From positions 1 through 47,497 of the forward strand of contig CALHCI010000014.1 in the NCBI GenBank assembly GCA_937931165.1: 47,497 nt of DNA, read 5' to 3'. The notes beneath the pieces were generated by a model. The model saw only the letters and a program-made list of their open reading frames with translations, did no database searches and was not told where the DNA came from. Shown piece after piece: positions 1 to 9,161 of the stretch. The position numbers and the translations under genes are program-made. This stretch comes from an uncultured Granulosicoccaceae bacterium. Its GTDB lineage: Bacteria > Pseudomonadota > Gammaproteobacteria > Granulosicoccales > Granulosicoccaceae. The stretch's first letter is position 1. Each line of letters begins with the position of its first letter.

Positions 1-999
1 GCCGCTGTAAATCAGGGGCCGTTTTATATTCCATTTGTAGACTTCCAACCCACGCTGAGTGCATGGCGAATCCAGTTTACTGAAGACCCGAATTGCAATG
101 TTGCCGCCATTGGGCGCCAGTTTGGATTACTGGCTTATAACAGCGTGGCTTTTGTGCTTTCACCATTTTTTGATATGACACCGATGGAACCCCAGATCTG
201 CAAGATCTATCTGGCATTTACTAACTCGGTGGTCATTAGTATCTTTTCAACGATACTGTGCGTGGTGGTGGGATCGATGGCAGCGTACGCACTGGCACGC
301 ATACAGTACAAACCAAAGTTTGGCAATATCATGATGTTCGTGCTGTTGATCATCGGTGTTATTGTGGTGACCACCTACTACAAAGTACCGTGGTGGGGTT
401 CTACTGCTGTCGCACTTGCTTTGTTCTTTTTTATGGTTCGCGCTTTTGGCCGGCACTTTAAGATGCAGCTCGGTAACGGCGATATTCTGTTCTGGATTAT
501 TTCTCAACGCATTTTGCCGCCTATTGTGGTGGTCATTCCTATTTATGTGATGTTTCAGGCAGTAAAGCTGCTGGACACGCACATCGCGTTGATCCTGCTT
601 TATGCGGTCGCAAACATGCCGATCGTTGTCTGGTTGATGCACGACTTTTTTGCCAATCTTCCCATTGAACTCGAAGAATCCGCCCAACTTGATGGTGCAA
701 CCAGAATCGGTATATTCTGGGAGATTGTCATGCCGCTCACTCGCCCCGGCCTTGCTGCAACCACCCTGCTGATTCTTGTTCTAAGCTGGAATGAATACCT
801 CTTTGCAGTCTTTCTGGCAACAGTCAAAGTACAGACCATGCCAATCATGGTGGCAGCCAAGAATACAGGTGAGAAAGGCATTTTCTGGTGGGAAATGTGC
901 GCGCTGATTGTAGTGATGATCATTCCGGTAATCGTGATGGCAATTTTACTCACACGGTTTATTTCCAAAGGCGTACTGTCAGGCGCAGTAAAGGGTTAA
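1..999 (+). CDS. Carbohydrate ABC transporter permease, MalG family (5' end outside window)
   Basis: Inner-membrane permease subunit of a binding-protein-dependent sugar importer. The reading frame is open from base 1. Its first residues include PFVDFQPTLSAW, a segment typical of the periplasmic region before the transmembrane core, so the GTG at 145 is internal and the real start lies upstream of the window. The EAA loop that contacts the ATPase is seen as EESAQLDGAT followed by a Pro-rich turn, and the protein ends in the usual GAVKG. Between the conserved ALARI segment and the ILPP segment is an extra hydrophobic stretch of about 45 residues that ordinary MalG proteins lack. The ATPase gene follows after 3 bases, so both are in one operon. 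The partner permease and binding protein are presumably upstream. Substrate unknown; the neighbouring aldose-epimerase-like gene points to a sugar. Confidence 0.9.
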   Translation, partial: AAVNQGPFYIPFVDFQPTLSAWRIQFTEDPNCNVAAIGRQFGLLAYNSVAFVLSPFFDMTPMEPQICKIYLAFTNSVVISIFSTILCVVVGSMAAYALARIQYKPKFGNIMMFVLLIIGVIVVTTYYKVPWWGSTAVALALFFFMVRAFGRHFKMQLGNGDILFWIISQRILPPIVVVIPIYVMFQAVKLLDTHIALILLYAVANMPIVVWLMHDFFANLPIELEESAQLDGATRIGIFWEIVMPLTRPGLAATTLLILVLSWNEYLFAVFLATVKVQTMPIMVAAKNTGEKGIFWWEMCALIVVMIIPVIVMAILLTRFISKGVLSGAVKG

Positions 1000-1002
1000 G
1001 AC

Positions 1003-2073
1003 GTGTCAGACTATTCAAACAAAGCATCAGTCAGATTTGAAAACATCGAAAAGAGTTTCGGCAAAGTTCAAGTGCTTAAAAACTTTGACCTCGAGGTTAC
1101 CCCTGGAGAATTCGTGGTGCTGCTTGGTGCATCCGGCTCCGGAAAGACTACTGCGCTTAGAATATTATCGGGTCTCGAAACGCCTTCTGCCGGGCAGGTT
1201 TTTATTGAAGACCAGAACGTCACTAATATCCTGCCTAAATATCGCAACATCTCTATGGTTTTTCAGTCTTATGCGCTGTACCCGCATAAAACGGTTGCCG
1301 AAAATATCGGCTTTCCACTTAAAGTGCGCAGACTTTCAAAGAAAGATATTGAATCTGCGACGGTAGACGCTGCCAGACAAGTTCAGCTAGACGGTTTATT
1401 GGAACGCTACCCGCGCGAGCTTTCGGGCGGGCAACGACAACGCGTGGCACTGGCTCGTGCAATCATTCGCAGGCCCTCGGTTTTTCTGATGGACGAACCA
1501 CTATCAAATCTCGATGCCAAACTGCGTGGTCACATGCGCGCAGAGCTTAAGCACATGCAGCAATCTATGGGAATCACCACGATCTATGTGACGCATGATC
1601 AGATTGAAGCGATGACATTAGCGCACCGCGTTGCCATTCTGGAAAAAGGTGTGCTGCAACAGCTGGCAACACCGGCGCAGATATACAACGATCCGGCAAA
1701 TCTCTTTGTTGCTCAATTCATCGGGTCTCCACCGATGAATGTTGTACACGGTCAGCTTGAAGGCAATGATTTTATCACCCAGGGTGTGCGTATTAACACG
1801 CTGGTGCAAGGTCGTATAGACAAAGCGGTGATGGGCATTCGACCAGAGGATTGCGCCGTATCATCGCCTTCAGAGGGCACACTCATCGGAAAGATCTACA
1901 CCAACGAACTGATCGGAGATCACACACTGGTGACTGTCGATTGGGGTGGTGACCAGATTTCTGTGAAAGCATCCAAGGACTTTACCGGCCAGCAAGGCGA
2001 AGAGATCGGTTTGGTCATCCCGAGCGATCGGCTGTTTGTGTTTGACGAAAGCACCGGTGCCCGAATCAGGTAA
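1003..2073 (+). CDS. Sugar ABC transporter ATP-binding protein (UgpC/MsmK/MalK type)
   Basis: Cytoplasmic ATPase that powers the importer. Visible motifs: Walker A GASGSGKTT at residues 42-50, Q-loop Gln88, signature LSGGQ at 140-144, Walker B FLMDEP at 161-166 and H-loop His198. These are followed by a C-terminal regulatory TOBE/OB region of about 120 residues, giving the 356-residue length usual for this family. It starts at GTG 1003, three bases after the permease stop; the AAAGGG just upstream overlaps the end of the permease gene and serves as ribosome binding site. The substrate cannot be read from the ATPase, because MalK-type subunits are often shared between importers. Confidence 0.95.
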   Translation: MSDYSNKASVRFENIEKSFGKVQVLKNFDLEVTPGEFVVLLGASGSGKTTALRILSGLETPSAGQVFIEDQNVTNILPKYRNISMVFQSYALYPHKTVAENIGFPLKVRRLSKKDIESATVDAARQVQLDGLLERYPRELSGGQRQRVALARAIIRRPSVFLMDEPLSNLDAKLRGHMRAELKHMQQSMGITTIYVTHDQIEAMTLAHRVAILEKGVLQQLATPAQIYNDPANLFVAQFIGSPPMNVVHGQLEGNDFITQGVRINTLVQGRIDKAVMGIRPEDCAVSSPSEGTLIGKIYTNELIGDHTLVTVDWGGDQISVKASKDFTGQQGEEIGLVIPSDRLFVFDESTGARIR

Positions 2074-2081
2074 ACACACAC

Positions 2082-3161
2082 ATGCCAGTCAGGATCGAGC
2101 TTGATCAAGCACAGTTTAACGACAAAGAAAAACCACTGTGCCAGTTCGGGGAATTTACTGTTTCATCCTTCTGCTTTAATGGCGGCGTGGAGGCATTGCG
2201 AGTAACCAACGCTCGCGGTGAAATTGTGGTGCTTCCCTTTCAGGGCATGCAGGTATGGCGGGCAACATTCGATGGGCGCGAACTCACTATGCGCTCAATG
2301 TTCGAGCAGCCCAAAAACACTCGCGTCTATCTTGAAACCTATGGCGCATTTCTCATTCATTGCGGGCTGACCGGTCTTGGTGCTCCCGGTCCGACAGACA
2401 GCCACCCTTTACATGGCGAACTGCCTAACGCACCGATGGATTCAGCATGGCTCGACATCGACGAGCAGTCTGACCAAATCACAGTTGCAGCACAGTTCCA
2501 GCACACCGTCGCCTTTACCACAAACTACAACGCGACTATCAGCACGTCGTTATCTGCCGGGGCTGCCCTGCTGGATGTCGCAGTAAACGTTGACAACCTG
2601 AAGCAAACACCAATGGATCTGATGTACCTGGCACATGCGAACTTCTGTCCCGTCGACAATGGTGAGTTACACTATTCGGCCAGTTACTCCGCACAAACAG
2701 TGCGGGTACGAAAGTCTATCCCCGGTCATGTCACACCGAAGCCGGGTTACCGTGAGTTTCTTGAACAGCTGGCCGAAGATCCCACACAACACCACGTACT
2801 GAAACCGGGCCTCGCGTTCGATCCGGAAGTGGTATTTGAGATCGATTTGAAAGCAGGCAGTGATGGATACAGTCATGCGCTGCAAAGGCACCCGGAGGGT
2901 TTCTCTGATTATATTTGTTATCAACCTGATCATGCCCCTGTTTGTATGCGCTGGATATGTCGAACACCGGATCAGGATGGCCTGGGCGTCGCTTTCCCTG
3001 CAACCTCGGGTGTTGAGGGATACACCATAGAGAAGGCCAAGGGGCGCGTTGTCAATCTGGCAGGAGGTGATAGCTGGCGCATTGCGATGAGGATGGGCCA
3101 TTTGACGACAGACGAAACAACTGACGTTATTCGCACTATTGAAGAGATACAGGCGCGCTAG
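2082..3161 (+). CDS. Aldose 1-epimerase family protein (DUF4432-like)
   Basis: A 359-residue protein with the galactose-mutarotase-like beta-sandwich pattern. Recognisable elements are LHGELPNAP near residue 110 and YLAHANFCPVDNGELHY near residue 190. Family knowledge: such proteins bind sugars and interconvert anomers, and DUF4432 members usually sit beside sugar transport and catabolic genes. It starts at ATG 2082, eight bases after the ATPase stop, so it is the third gene of the transport operon and probably processes the imported sugar. Activity on a particular sugar is not established by the sequence. No signal peptide is seen, so it is cytoplasmic. Confidence 0.8.
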   Translation: MPVRIELDQAQFNDKEKPLCQFGEFTVSSFCFNGGVEALRVTNARGEIVVLPFQGMQVWRATFDGRELTMRSMFEQPKNTRVYLETYGAFLIHCGLTGLGAPGPTDSHPLHGELPNAPMDSAWLDIDEQSDQITVAAQFQHTVAFTTNYNATISTSLSAGAALLDVAVNVDNLKQTPMDLMYLAHANFCPVDNGELHYSASYSAQTVRVRKSIPGHVTPKPGYREFLEQLAEDPTQHHVLKPGLAFDPEVVFEIDLKAGSDGYSHALQRHPEGFSDYICYQPDHAPVCMRWICRTPDQDGLGVAFPATSGVEGYTIEKAKGRVVNLAGGDSWRIAMRMGHLTTDETTDVIRTIEEIQAR

Positions 3162-3173
3162 CCTGCACGTGTG

Positions 3174-3626
3174 CTACAACTGCAGTTTTAATCCCTCATG
3201 GCTGCACACAAATCCCAGTTTTTCGTAAAATCGAATGGCATCCGGCCGCGTTTTGTCACTGGTCAACTGTATTATTCCACACTGGTGCTTTCTGGCACGC
3301 CGGATTGCTACAGCAATTAACTGCTGCCCCACCCCTTTATTCCTGACATCCGATTTAACACGTACACCTTCGATCAGTGCTCTTGTGGTGCCGGTGTGGG
3401 TAAGATACGGAATGATCGTCAGCTGCAACATTCCAACGATCACCCCTTCATCTATAGCAACTAACAGATCATTGCCAGGGTCGTTACTGATCTGTTCAAA
3501 TGCCTGCACATAGCTGCTATCGAGTGGCAACACCGGATTTTCCCGGGTCGATCCAAGCTCATCATCAGCAAGCAGGGCCACCAGTGATTCAAGGTCTTCG
3601 GCTACGGCATCGCGAAATGTCAGCAC
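3174..3626 (-). CDS. GNAT family N-acetyltransferase
   Basis: A 150-residue single-domain GNAT enzyme. The acetyl-CoA pyrophosphate-binding motif A is visible as VRNKGVGQQL near residues 95-104. The C-terminal RFYEKLGF segment is the family's motif B region. The N-terminal FRDAVAEDLESLVALL is the usual first helix. The start is GTG at 3626 with an AAAGGG about 12 bases upstream. It converges on the aldose-epimerase gene with 12 bases between the stops. The substrate (amino acid, antibiotic, sugar or protein) cannot be predicted. Confidence 0.9.
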   Translation of the reverse strand: MLTFRDAVAEDLESLVALLADDELGSTRENPVLPLDSSYVQAFEQISNDPGNDLLVAIDEGVIVGMLQLTIIPYLTHTGTTRALIEGVRVKSDVRNKGVGQQLIAVAIRRARKHQCGIIQLTSDKTRPDAIRFYEKLGFVCSHEGLKLQL

Positions 3627-3659
3627 TGTGTTTGCAGCCCTTTTATAGTGCCCGAATGA

Positions 3660-4097
3660 CTACGATATCCAGCCTCTGCCGGCTGCTTTGCGGCCGACAA
3701 AGATCAGCACGCAAGTGATAGTGATTGCAACCAGTGGCATGACAACAGCCATGGAGCCCATCACGCTGATTGCATCGGACAAAAAGTACAGGTACACGGT
3801 TTGGCACAGCGTACCAAACAGAGAAATGCCGAGTAACCACAGTGCCATGCGTTTTTTAAGCAGTAAACCGATGCATCCAAGTATTCCGCCGAAGACTTCT
3901 AATGCAAAGACGATATTGACCCAGGAAGGCATACCACGGTACAGCGCCTGCTGCGCTTCAGGCATGGAGGCAAGCATTGCCTCACCACCAAACGCACGCA
4001 TGTAAAAGGCCATAAAATCCATCAGAAACCAAAGCAATCCCGCCACTGCAACAATCCAGTACCACACCGGTGCTTTGCGTTGTATAGTTTCCTTCAT
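3660..4097 (-). CDS. Conserved four-helix membrane protein of unknown function
   Basis: A 145-residue hydrophobic protein with about four predicted membrane helices near residues 12-34, 60-82, 86-108 and 114-136. It resembles a widespread family of small membrane proteins that automatic annotation sometimes calls 'sugar transporter'; I see no direct evidence for transport. The loop after helix 1 is rich in Met and Ala with the pattern MPEAQQALY, typical of that family. The start at 4097 has a good ribosome binding site (GGGAGA, five bases upstream). It lies 33 bases upstream of the GNAT gene on the same strand, so the two may be cotranscribed. Confidence 0.75.
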   Translation of the reverse strand: MKETIQRKAPVWYWIVAVAGLLWFLMDFMAFYMRAFGGEAMLASMPEAQQALYRGMPSWVNIVFALEVFGGILGCIGLLLKKRMALWLLGISLFGTLCQTVYLYFLSDAISVMGSMAVVMPLVAITITCVLIFVGRKAAGRGWIS

Positions 4098-4167
4098 CGC
4101 TTTCTCCCGTTGCTACCCTAAGCATATCAGAAGAAAGTGGCATCAGGAGTGCGGTGGACAGAGCAGA

Positions 4168-5148
4168 TCAATAGTCTGACATTTCCGCCCGGGTTTCACT
4201 CAAAGAGAAGTGATAAACCCGCAACAACACCATCCCTACTACCGTGACTACCAGCCACGCCGGCAGGTGATAGTAGATAGCCGCGCTTATCGCAGTGCTG
4301 GCATCAACACCAATTGCACCGAGCGCCAACACATAGCAGTATTCGATTGTGCCGAAAAAACCGGGACTGGTCGGCAGCGATAGCCCCACCACAGTAAACC
4401 CGAGAATCACCAGCGCCACCATCGGGGAAGCATCAATATTAAATGCCAGCAACGCGCAGTAAAGACAAGCTGCCATCAATAGCCACTGCACCAGGGAATT
4501 CAGCAGTACCTCGAGATACAGGTTGCGCTGACGCAACGCCATCAGGCCAGTCGTCAGATTACTGATCTGGGTAGCAATTTCCTCACGCAGCCCGACCGAC
4601 AGAAAGGGCAGTCTGTTTTTGACAAACGCAATGACTTTATCGGTGTATATCGTCAGCAGAACACTGGCAACGGCAATCACAATCGCTGCAGAAAGCAGCA
4701 CCACCGCGCCCACAAAAAACCGGCTTGAATATTCACCGACCATTAACGCGATAGCAAACACCACCAGCACGACAACCACATCAAATAATCTTTCAACGAC
4801 CAGTGTGGCAAGTACCGTGGTTTTGGGAATATCAAACTTTTTACCGGCAAAATATACCCGGACCAGCTCGCCGAAGTGCGCGGGTAACAGATTATTGCCT
4901 GCGGCACCTGCCATCATCGCGGGCACCAGTTGTATACCACTGACCCGATGCGACGGAGAAAGCAGCTTGCTCCATCGAATAGCCTTCAACCAGTAAAACC
5001 CGAACAGCGTCGCAAACATTGGAATCATCGGCCACAACCTGGCCTTCGAAAACGCATGCTTTACTTCATCGAGATTAGTATCTTTCAGCGCAAGCCATAA
5101 AAAAACCACACTGAAAACAAAACCCAAGACCACCAGAAATTTTTTCAT
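4168..5148 (-). CDS. Lysylphosphatidylglycerol synthase TM region / UPF0104 flippase-like membrane protein
   Basis: A 326-residue integral membrane protein with about eight helices, of the YbhN/AglD/UPF0104 family (the membrane half of MprF). Typical features are the N-terminal helix followed by WLALKDTNLDEV, the AIRW segment near residue 57, the HFGELVRVYF segment near residue 115 and the PTSPGFFGTIEY segment near residue 260. Members are linked to flipping or handling of lipid-linked substrates, and genes of this family often accompany membrane glycosyltransferases. The divergently placed neighbour at 5372 is such an enzyme, which supports a role in lipid-linked glycan metabolism. Substrate unknown. 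Confidence 0.85.
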   Translation of the reverse strand: MKKFLVVLGFVFSVVFLWLALKDTNLDEVKHAFSKARLWPMIPMFATLFGFYWLKAIRWSKLLSPSHRVSGIQLVPAMMAGAAGNNLLPAHFGELVRVYFAGKKFDIPKTTVLATLVVERLFDVVVVLVVFAIALMVGEYSSRFFVGAVVLLSAAIVIAVASVLLTIYTDKVIAFVKNRLPFLSVGLREEIATQISNLTTGLMALRQRNLYLEVLLNSLVQWLLMAACLYCALLAFNIDASPMVALVILGFTVVGLSLPTSPGFFGTIEYCYVLALGAIGVDASTAISAAIYYHLPAWLVVTVVGMVLLRVYHFSLSETRAEMSDY

Positions 5149-5371
5149 TCAGTACCGGTTTATTATGGCGCAGAACGCCCGCTAACTCATTGATCACGTG
5201 GGTTTAGTCAATACCAAAAACCCGCCGTTTACAACAAAAACCCACGCGACAACCGCAGGCCTTCAGTTTACAATGCCTCATCGTTTACATTAGCAGCATA
5301 TGGCGCCACACTCTTTAATCCATGGTTTACGTTGTCGATAATCAGTTCATGTATACGGTTCTGCCCTAACC
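5149..5371. promoter_or_regulatory. Divergent intergenic region with four GTTTAC motifs
   Basis: This 223-base gap separates divergent membrane-protein genes, so promoters for both must lie here. The hexamer GTTTAC occurs four times in the same orientation, at 5227-5232, 5266-5271, 5283-5288 and 5325-5330. Spacings are 39, 17 and 42 bases. No clear -10/-35 pair was found. The repeats could bind a regulator, but chance has not been excluded. Confidence 0.3.
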
Positions 5372-7075
5372 ATGGCTGTCCCCCATAAACTACTGTTTAT
5401 ACTGCTGTTTTTATGCTGCATTGCATTAAATATTCTGGCGGTGCTGACGTGGCACCCGTCACTGGTGGTCAACGATGGTGTGCAGTATCTCTCAACCGCC
5501 AGTAGCTTGCTGAAAGGCCACGGTTTTTCGACCAGTGCACTGATATATATGCCTCATTTTCAGGGGGTATTTCCTGCAGCACAAACTGTCTGGCCACCCG
5601 GCTACCCACTGGCCGTCGCGCTGGCCACATTCCCGGGATTAGAACTACCGACAGCGGCACTGATACTTAATCTGGTCTCACACGCGCTGGCGACTACCGT
5701 AATGTATCTGATTTATCGCCGCATGGACGTTGATAAAACCGCAGCCATCGTATTCTCGTTTCTTTTTTATATTATGGCGATGCCCTGGTCTTTCGTTTCC
5801 GGGTTGATTACAGAACCCGTGTTCACCACGCTGGTGCTCGCCACGCTGTTAGTACTGCCCACGCCCGGCAATCAAACATTGTCTGGCAACCATTCCGCGA
5901 GCCTTGCATTCTGGCTCACCTGCGGTGCGCTACTGGCGATGTGCATCTACGTACGATATTCGGCGGTATTTTTTGCCGCAAGTGTCGGTAGCGGTATCTT
6001 CCTCTACATACTGATTTACCTACGCCCGAATTTTAACAGCTTTGTTGTACTGTGCTTCAAGCTTGCCGCATTGACTGTGATCCCGGTACTGGCATTCGCC
6101 CATCTGATGTACCGCACCCATCTGCTAATCGGCACACTTGATCGTTACTCCGGCAGCAGAGAACCGGAAACCCTTCAGGAGACGCTACGATTATGGGTGG
6201 TTAATTCTGCAGAACTACTGGGGTTTAGCGTCAGTAAAACGTTCGATGAGCATCTAAACATTGCTGTATTTATTTGCTTTTCAGGATTATTGATTTTGCT
6301 CATGCTGCAATTCCTGGTGCTGTGTGCCGGTACCATTAAAAACTCATTGAGCGAGCGTGCATTGCGCTTTGTAAGAGTATTTACGCTGGTGGCAGTACTG
6401 CACGCATTGGCGTTGTTTCTATACCTGACGCTAAGCAGTATGAGCGAGACGCCTCTCAAGATCGTCAATCGCTATCTTTACCAGATCTACTGCGGCATCT
6501 ACATCCTGTTTTGCTTCATGATTTATCATCTGTTTAAACAGATTAACACATCGACATCACACACAAAAAAACTGACCATAGGCGTGCCTGTGGCCGTGCT
6601 GTTAGCTTTGTATTTAACCGCGCAAGGCAACGAATTGTCTAGTTCTCGCAACCATTTTTTCGCAGAATCAAGAACTGCTGATTCCGTGATGTCTCTACCC
6701 GTTTCTGACAAGCAAACTCTCTCTGAGCACATTACTACTTGCTTCACCGGAGACGACAAAGGCACCGTCTGGAGTACACACGGACAACATGTGCATTTTT
6801 ATACCAAAGTAAATACCATCACGCTTGCCGACATATACACCGCCGAGCCCTTTCAACCCGAAGCTTTCGATAAACAGATATCAGACTACAACATGCAAAT
6901 GTTCCTGTTTATAGAAAGCCCTGACACTTCGAAAGCTTCCTATACACAGTACATGTCTGAATTAAAAAACTGGCTGAATGATCAAAACTACCAGGTCGTG
7001 CCACTGAACCGTTACGAAGTTGATGGCAACAAACTCGTTACCATCTATCAACAGCCGGGCGTTTGCGGAGTGTAA
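5372..7075 (+). CDS. GT39/PMT-like polytopic membrane glycosyltransferase (ArnT-like fold)
   Basis: A 567-residue protein with about 11-12 membrane helices in its first 420 residues and a soluble C-terminal domain of about 130 residues, the layout of GT-C enzymes that use polyprenyl-phosphate sugars. Helix 1 is followed by a periplasmic loop with NDGVQYLSTASSL; Asp35 is in the position of the catalytic acidic residue of the PMT/ArnT superfamily. The segment TEPVFTTLVLA is the usual second conserved loop. Inference: it transfers a sugar from an undecaprenyl-phosphate donor to an envelope acceptor. The convergent operon encodes a polyprenyl-phosphate-type GT2 that could supply the donor. Donor and acceptor are unknown. 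Confidence 0.75.
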   Translation: MAVPHKLLFILLFLCCIALNILAVLTWHPSLVVNDGVQYLSTASSLLKGHGFSTSALIYMPHFQGVFPAAQTVWPPGYPLAVALATFPGLELPTAALILNLVSHALATTVMYLIYRRMDVDKTAAIVFSFLFYIMAMPWSFVSGLITEPVFTTLVLATLLVLPTPGNQTLSGNHSASLAFWLTCGALLAMCIYVRYSAVFFAASVGSGIFLYILIYLRPNFNSFVVLCFKLAALTVIPVLAFAHLMYRTHLLIGTLDRYSGSREPETLQETLRLWVVNSAELLGFSVSKTFDEHLNIAVFICFSGLLILLMLQFLVLCAGTIKNSLSERALRFVRVFTLVAVLHALALFLYLTLSSMSETPLKIVNRYLYQIYCGIYILFCFMIYHLFKQINTSTSHTKKLTIGVPVAVLLALYLTAQGNELSSSRNHFFAESRTADSVMSLPVSDKQTLSEHITTCFTGDDKGTVWSTHGQHVHFYTKVNTITLADIYTAEPFQPEAFDKQISDYNMQMFLFIESPDTSKASYTQYMSELKNWLNDQNYQVVPLNRYEVDGNKLVTIYQQPGVCGV

Positions 7076-7122
7076 TACGACTTAAAGCTAACACCTGGAA
7101 GTTCGTTGCCCGAATAGCCGTT

Positions 7123-8109
7123 CTAGGCAGGCACCTGGTCATGAGCAAAGGTTGCCTTGAACTGCGCAAGCTTGTCTCTGTTATCTATGGTACTTATGTA
7201 CTCGCCTATAGGCAGCGGATCGAATGACTTTTGCAGCATACCGAAAAAGCCATCCATCAGTGCCAGCTTGGTCTCAACCGGCATAGACATCGCAGGAAAA
7301 AACTCCAATCCGGTGTTATCTTCAAGCCCCATAAAATCCAGCGGATGTAACAGCAGTGATGGCTCTGTACCACTAACACGGCACATAGCGATGCTGATTC
7401 GTGTATACAGATTAGCCAGTGCTTTACTGTAACTGCCCAGGTAAACCAGGTAGCTGAAGTGGATGGGCGTTTTAAACACCGGCATAGTTGTCACCGGAAG
7501 TTCTATCAAATCACCTTGTTCAAGATTCCACTGATACGGCTTAACCGGTCTAAGTGCATCCGAAAAAGTGCCAAACAATGCTTTTCGCTGCTCTTTTTCT
7601 TCATCACTTAACTGACTCTTGGAAAAAAAGTACGCTCTCGCCAGCGGATTAAGTACATTTGGAAATGCCGTGCAATCGTAGTCGTACCCACGATTTTTAA
7701 TTATATTAAGTGTGGCTGTAGACAAACTGAAACCGGGACCACGAAACCCTTTTACGCGAACACCCGTCGCTCTTTCGATGGCTTCTTCCGCCTTTTCAAA
7801 CTCTTCATTTAACTGTTCAGGAGAGTACAGATGCAGCCACGGCTCGTGATTGAAACTATGATTGGCAATCTCGTGCCCCGCAGCACTTAACTGACCCAAC
7901 GCCTCATGATTTGATTCCCTTGCGGCGTCCTGTCCGACCACAAAAAATGTAATTTTTATGTCGCGCTGTTTTAAAAACTCAAGAATACGCGGTACCGCAA
8001 CATCGAGGTAACTCGGATAACTTTCCCAATCCGGATTGCCATGAGTTTTCATATATGTCCACTGATTATCCAGATCGAGGGACAGCGTCATACGCGGTTT
8101 GGCAACCAT
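7123..8109 (-). CDS. Polysaccharide deacetylase family protein (NodB homology domain)
   Basis: A 328-residue protein with the carbohydrate esterase 4 fold. Motif 1 is SLDLDNQW, with catalytic and metal-binding aspartates Asp12 and Asp14. Motif 2 is NHSFNH, with metal ligands His84 and His88. Motif 3 is RGPGFS, with Arg123. There is no signal peptide, so it probably acts in the cytoplasm on a nucleotide- or lipid-linked sugar rather than on a finished polymer, as ArnD and PIG-L-like enzymes do. Its start codon directly abuts the stop of the oxidoreductase gene, so it is the last gene of the glycan operon. The most likely role is removal of an acyl or formyl group from an amino sugar. Its exact substrate is unknown. 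Confidence 0.88.
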   Translation of the reverse strand: MVAKPRMTLSLDLDNQWTYMKTHGNPDWESYPSYLDVAVPRILEFLKQRDIKITFFVVGQDAARESNHEALGQLSAAGHEIANHSFNHEPWLHLYSPEQLNEEFEKAEEAIERATGVRVKGFRGPGFSLSTATLNIIKNRGYDYDCTAFPNVLNPLARAYFFSKSQLSDEEKEQRKALFGTFSDALRPVKPYQWNLEQGDLIELPVTTMPVFKTPIHFSYLVYLGSYSKALANLYTRISIAMCRVSGTEPSLLLHPLDFMGLEDNTGLEFFPAMSMPVETKLALMDGFFGMLQKSFDPLPIGEYISTIDNRDKLAQFKATFAHDQVPA

Positions 8110-9141
8110 TTAGTTGGCCTCTCTTAACGTAATCGGTACACCATTCTTTTCTAAAGACCGGTCTGCGGCTTCCAGTACTTCGACGACTCTAAGCCCGTCA
8201 TGACCGTCACTGCGCGGAGCCTGGCGATCTCTGATTCGACTGAGAAAATGCTCACACTCTACGCGCAATGGCTCGCCTACCCGAATATAAGGTACGGTGA
8301 TATCACCAAATCGCAAGCCGACGTACTCAGCGTAGGAATCATAATCAGTGCTGACTTCAGCACCCTTGTCATAGATTTTAAGTTTCTCACTCGGTTCAAG
8401 ATCATCAAACACTGCCATCCGCTTACTGCCAACAATGGTGATCTTGCGGGTCTTGTGCGGGTCGAGCCAGCTAACGTGCACGTGACCCATAGCCTTGTCA
8501 TTGAAGTTCATGGCTAGAAACATCACATCTTCAACACCCGGCTGCAAGTACGCCTGTCCACGAGCCGAGATATCTGTCGGCTCTTCTCCAAGCAGATATA
8601 AAATCACCGAGATATCATGCGGTGCAAAGTTCCACAATGCGTTCTCATCTTTTCTGACGGTGCCCAGATTCAGCCGTTGCGCGTAGATATACAGAATATC
8701 TCCAAGCTCACCGCCGTCGATCATCTCTTTTAGCTTCTCCACTACCGGATGATATTCCAGTAAATGTCCAACCATTAGTACACGCTTTCTTTCTTCAGCC
8801 AGCGCTATTAGCTCACGCGCTTCATCTGAGGCCAGTACAAACGGTTTCTCGACGTAGACATCTTTACCGGCCAGCAGCGACTGTTTGCAAATCTGGTAGT
8901 GAGCGGGCCCGGTGGTGGCGATGACGATTGCCTGCAAATCGTCATCGTTCAGTAAATCATTAAAGTCGGTCGTTATCGACTCAGGCTTGCAACGGGCATT
9001 CAGCAAACCGAGTTTATTTTCGTCGAGATCACACAGATACTTCAGGTGCGCACCCGGTATCTCGCTGTAGTTTCGAGCGAGGTTTTTACCCCAGCCGCCG
9101 ACACCGACAACGCCAATACTGATTTTTTCTTCATTCATCAT
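8110..9141 (-). CDS. Gfo/Idh/MocA family sugar-nucleotide dehydrogenase (WbpB/WlbA-like)
   Basis: A 343-residue NAD(P)-dependent oxidoreductase. The Rossmann loop GVGGWG spans residues 13-18. The family EKP motif (residues 98-100) carries the catalytic Lys99. In the WbpB/WlbA branch the enzyme oxidises C3 of UDP-N-acetylglucosaminuronic acid so that an aminotransferase can add an amino group. The presence of a WbpE-like aminotransferase, a WbpD-like acetyltransferase and a 2-epimerase in the same operon supports that assignment. Two adjacent ATG codons at 9139-9141 and 9136-9138 follow an AGGAT; either could start. It lies 20 bases downstream of the epimerase gene. Confidence 0.85.
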   Translation of the reverse strand: MMNEEKISIGVVGVGGWGKNLARNYSEIPGAHLKYLCDLDENKLGLLNARCKPESITTDFNDLLNDDDLQAIVIATTGPAHYQICKQSLLAGKDVYVEKPFVLASDEARELIALAEERKRVLMVGHLLEYHPVVEKLKEMIDGGELGDILYIYAQRLNLGTVRKDENALWNFAPHDISVILYLLGEEPTDISARGQAYLQPGVEDVMFLAMNFNDKAMGHVHVSWLDPHKTRKITIVGSKRMAVFDDLEPSEKLKIYDKGAEVSTDYDSYAEYVGLRFGDITVPYIRVGEPLRVECEHFLSRIRDRQAPRSDGHDGLRVVEVLEAADRSLEKNGVPITLREAN

Positions 9142-9161
9142 TTTTCATCCTGCAGCCGGTT

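Noticed and set aside
145-999. GTG at 145 as the start of the first permease
   Set aside because: The frame is open to base 1 and the upstream residues match the family, so the gene continues beyond the window.
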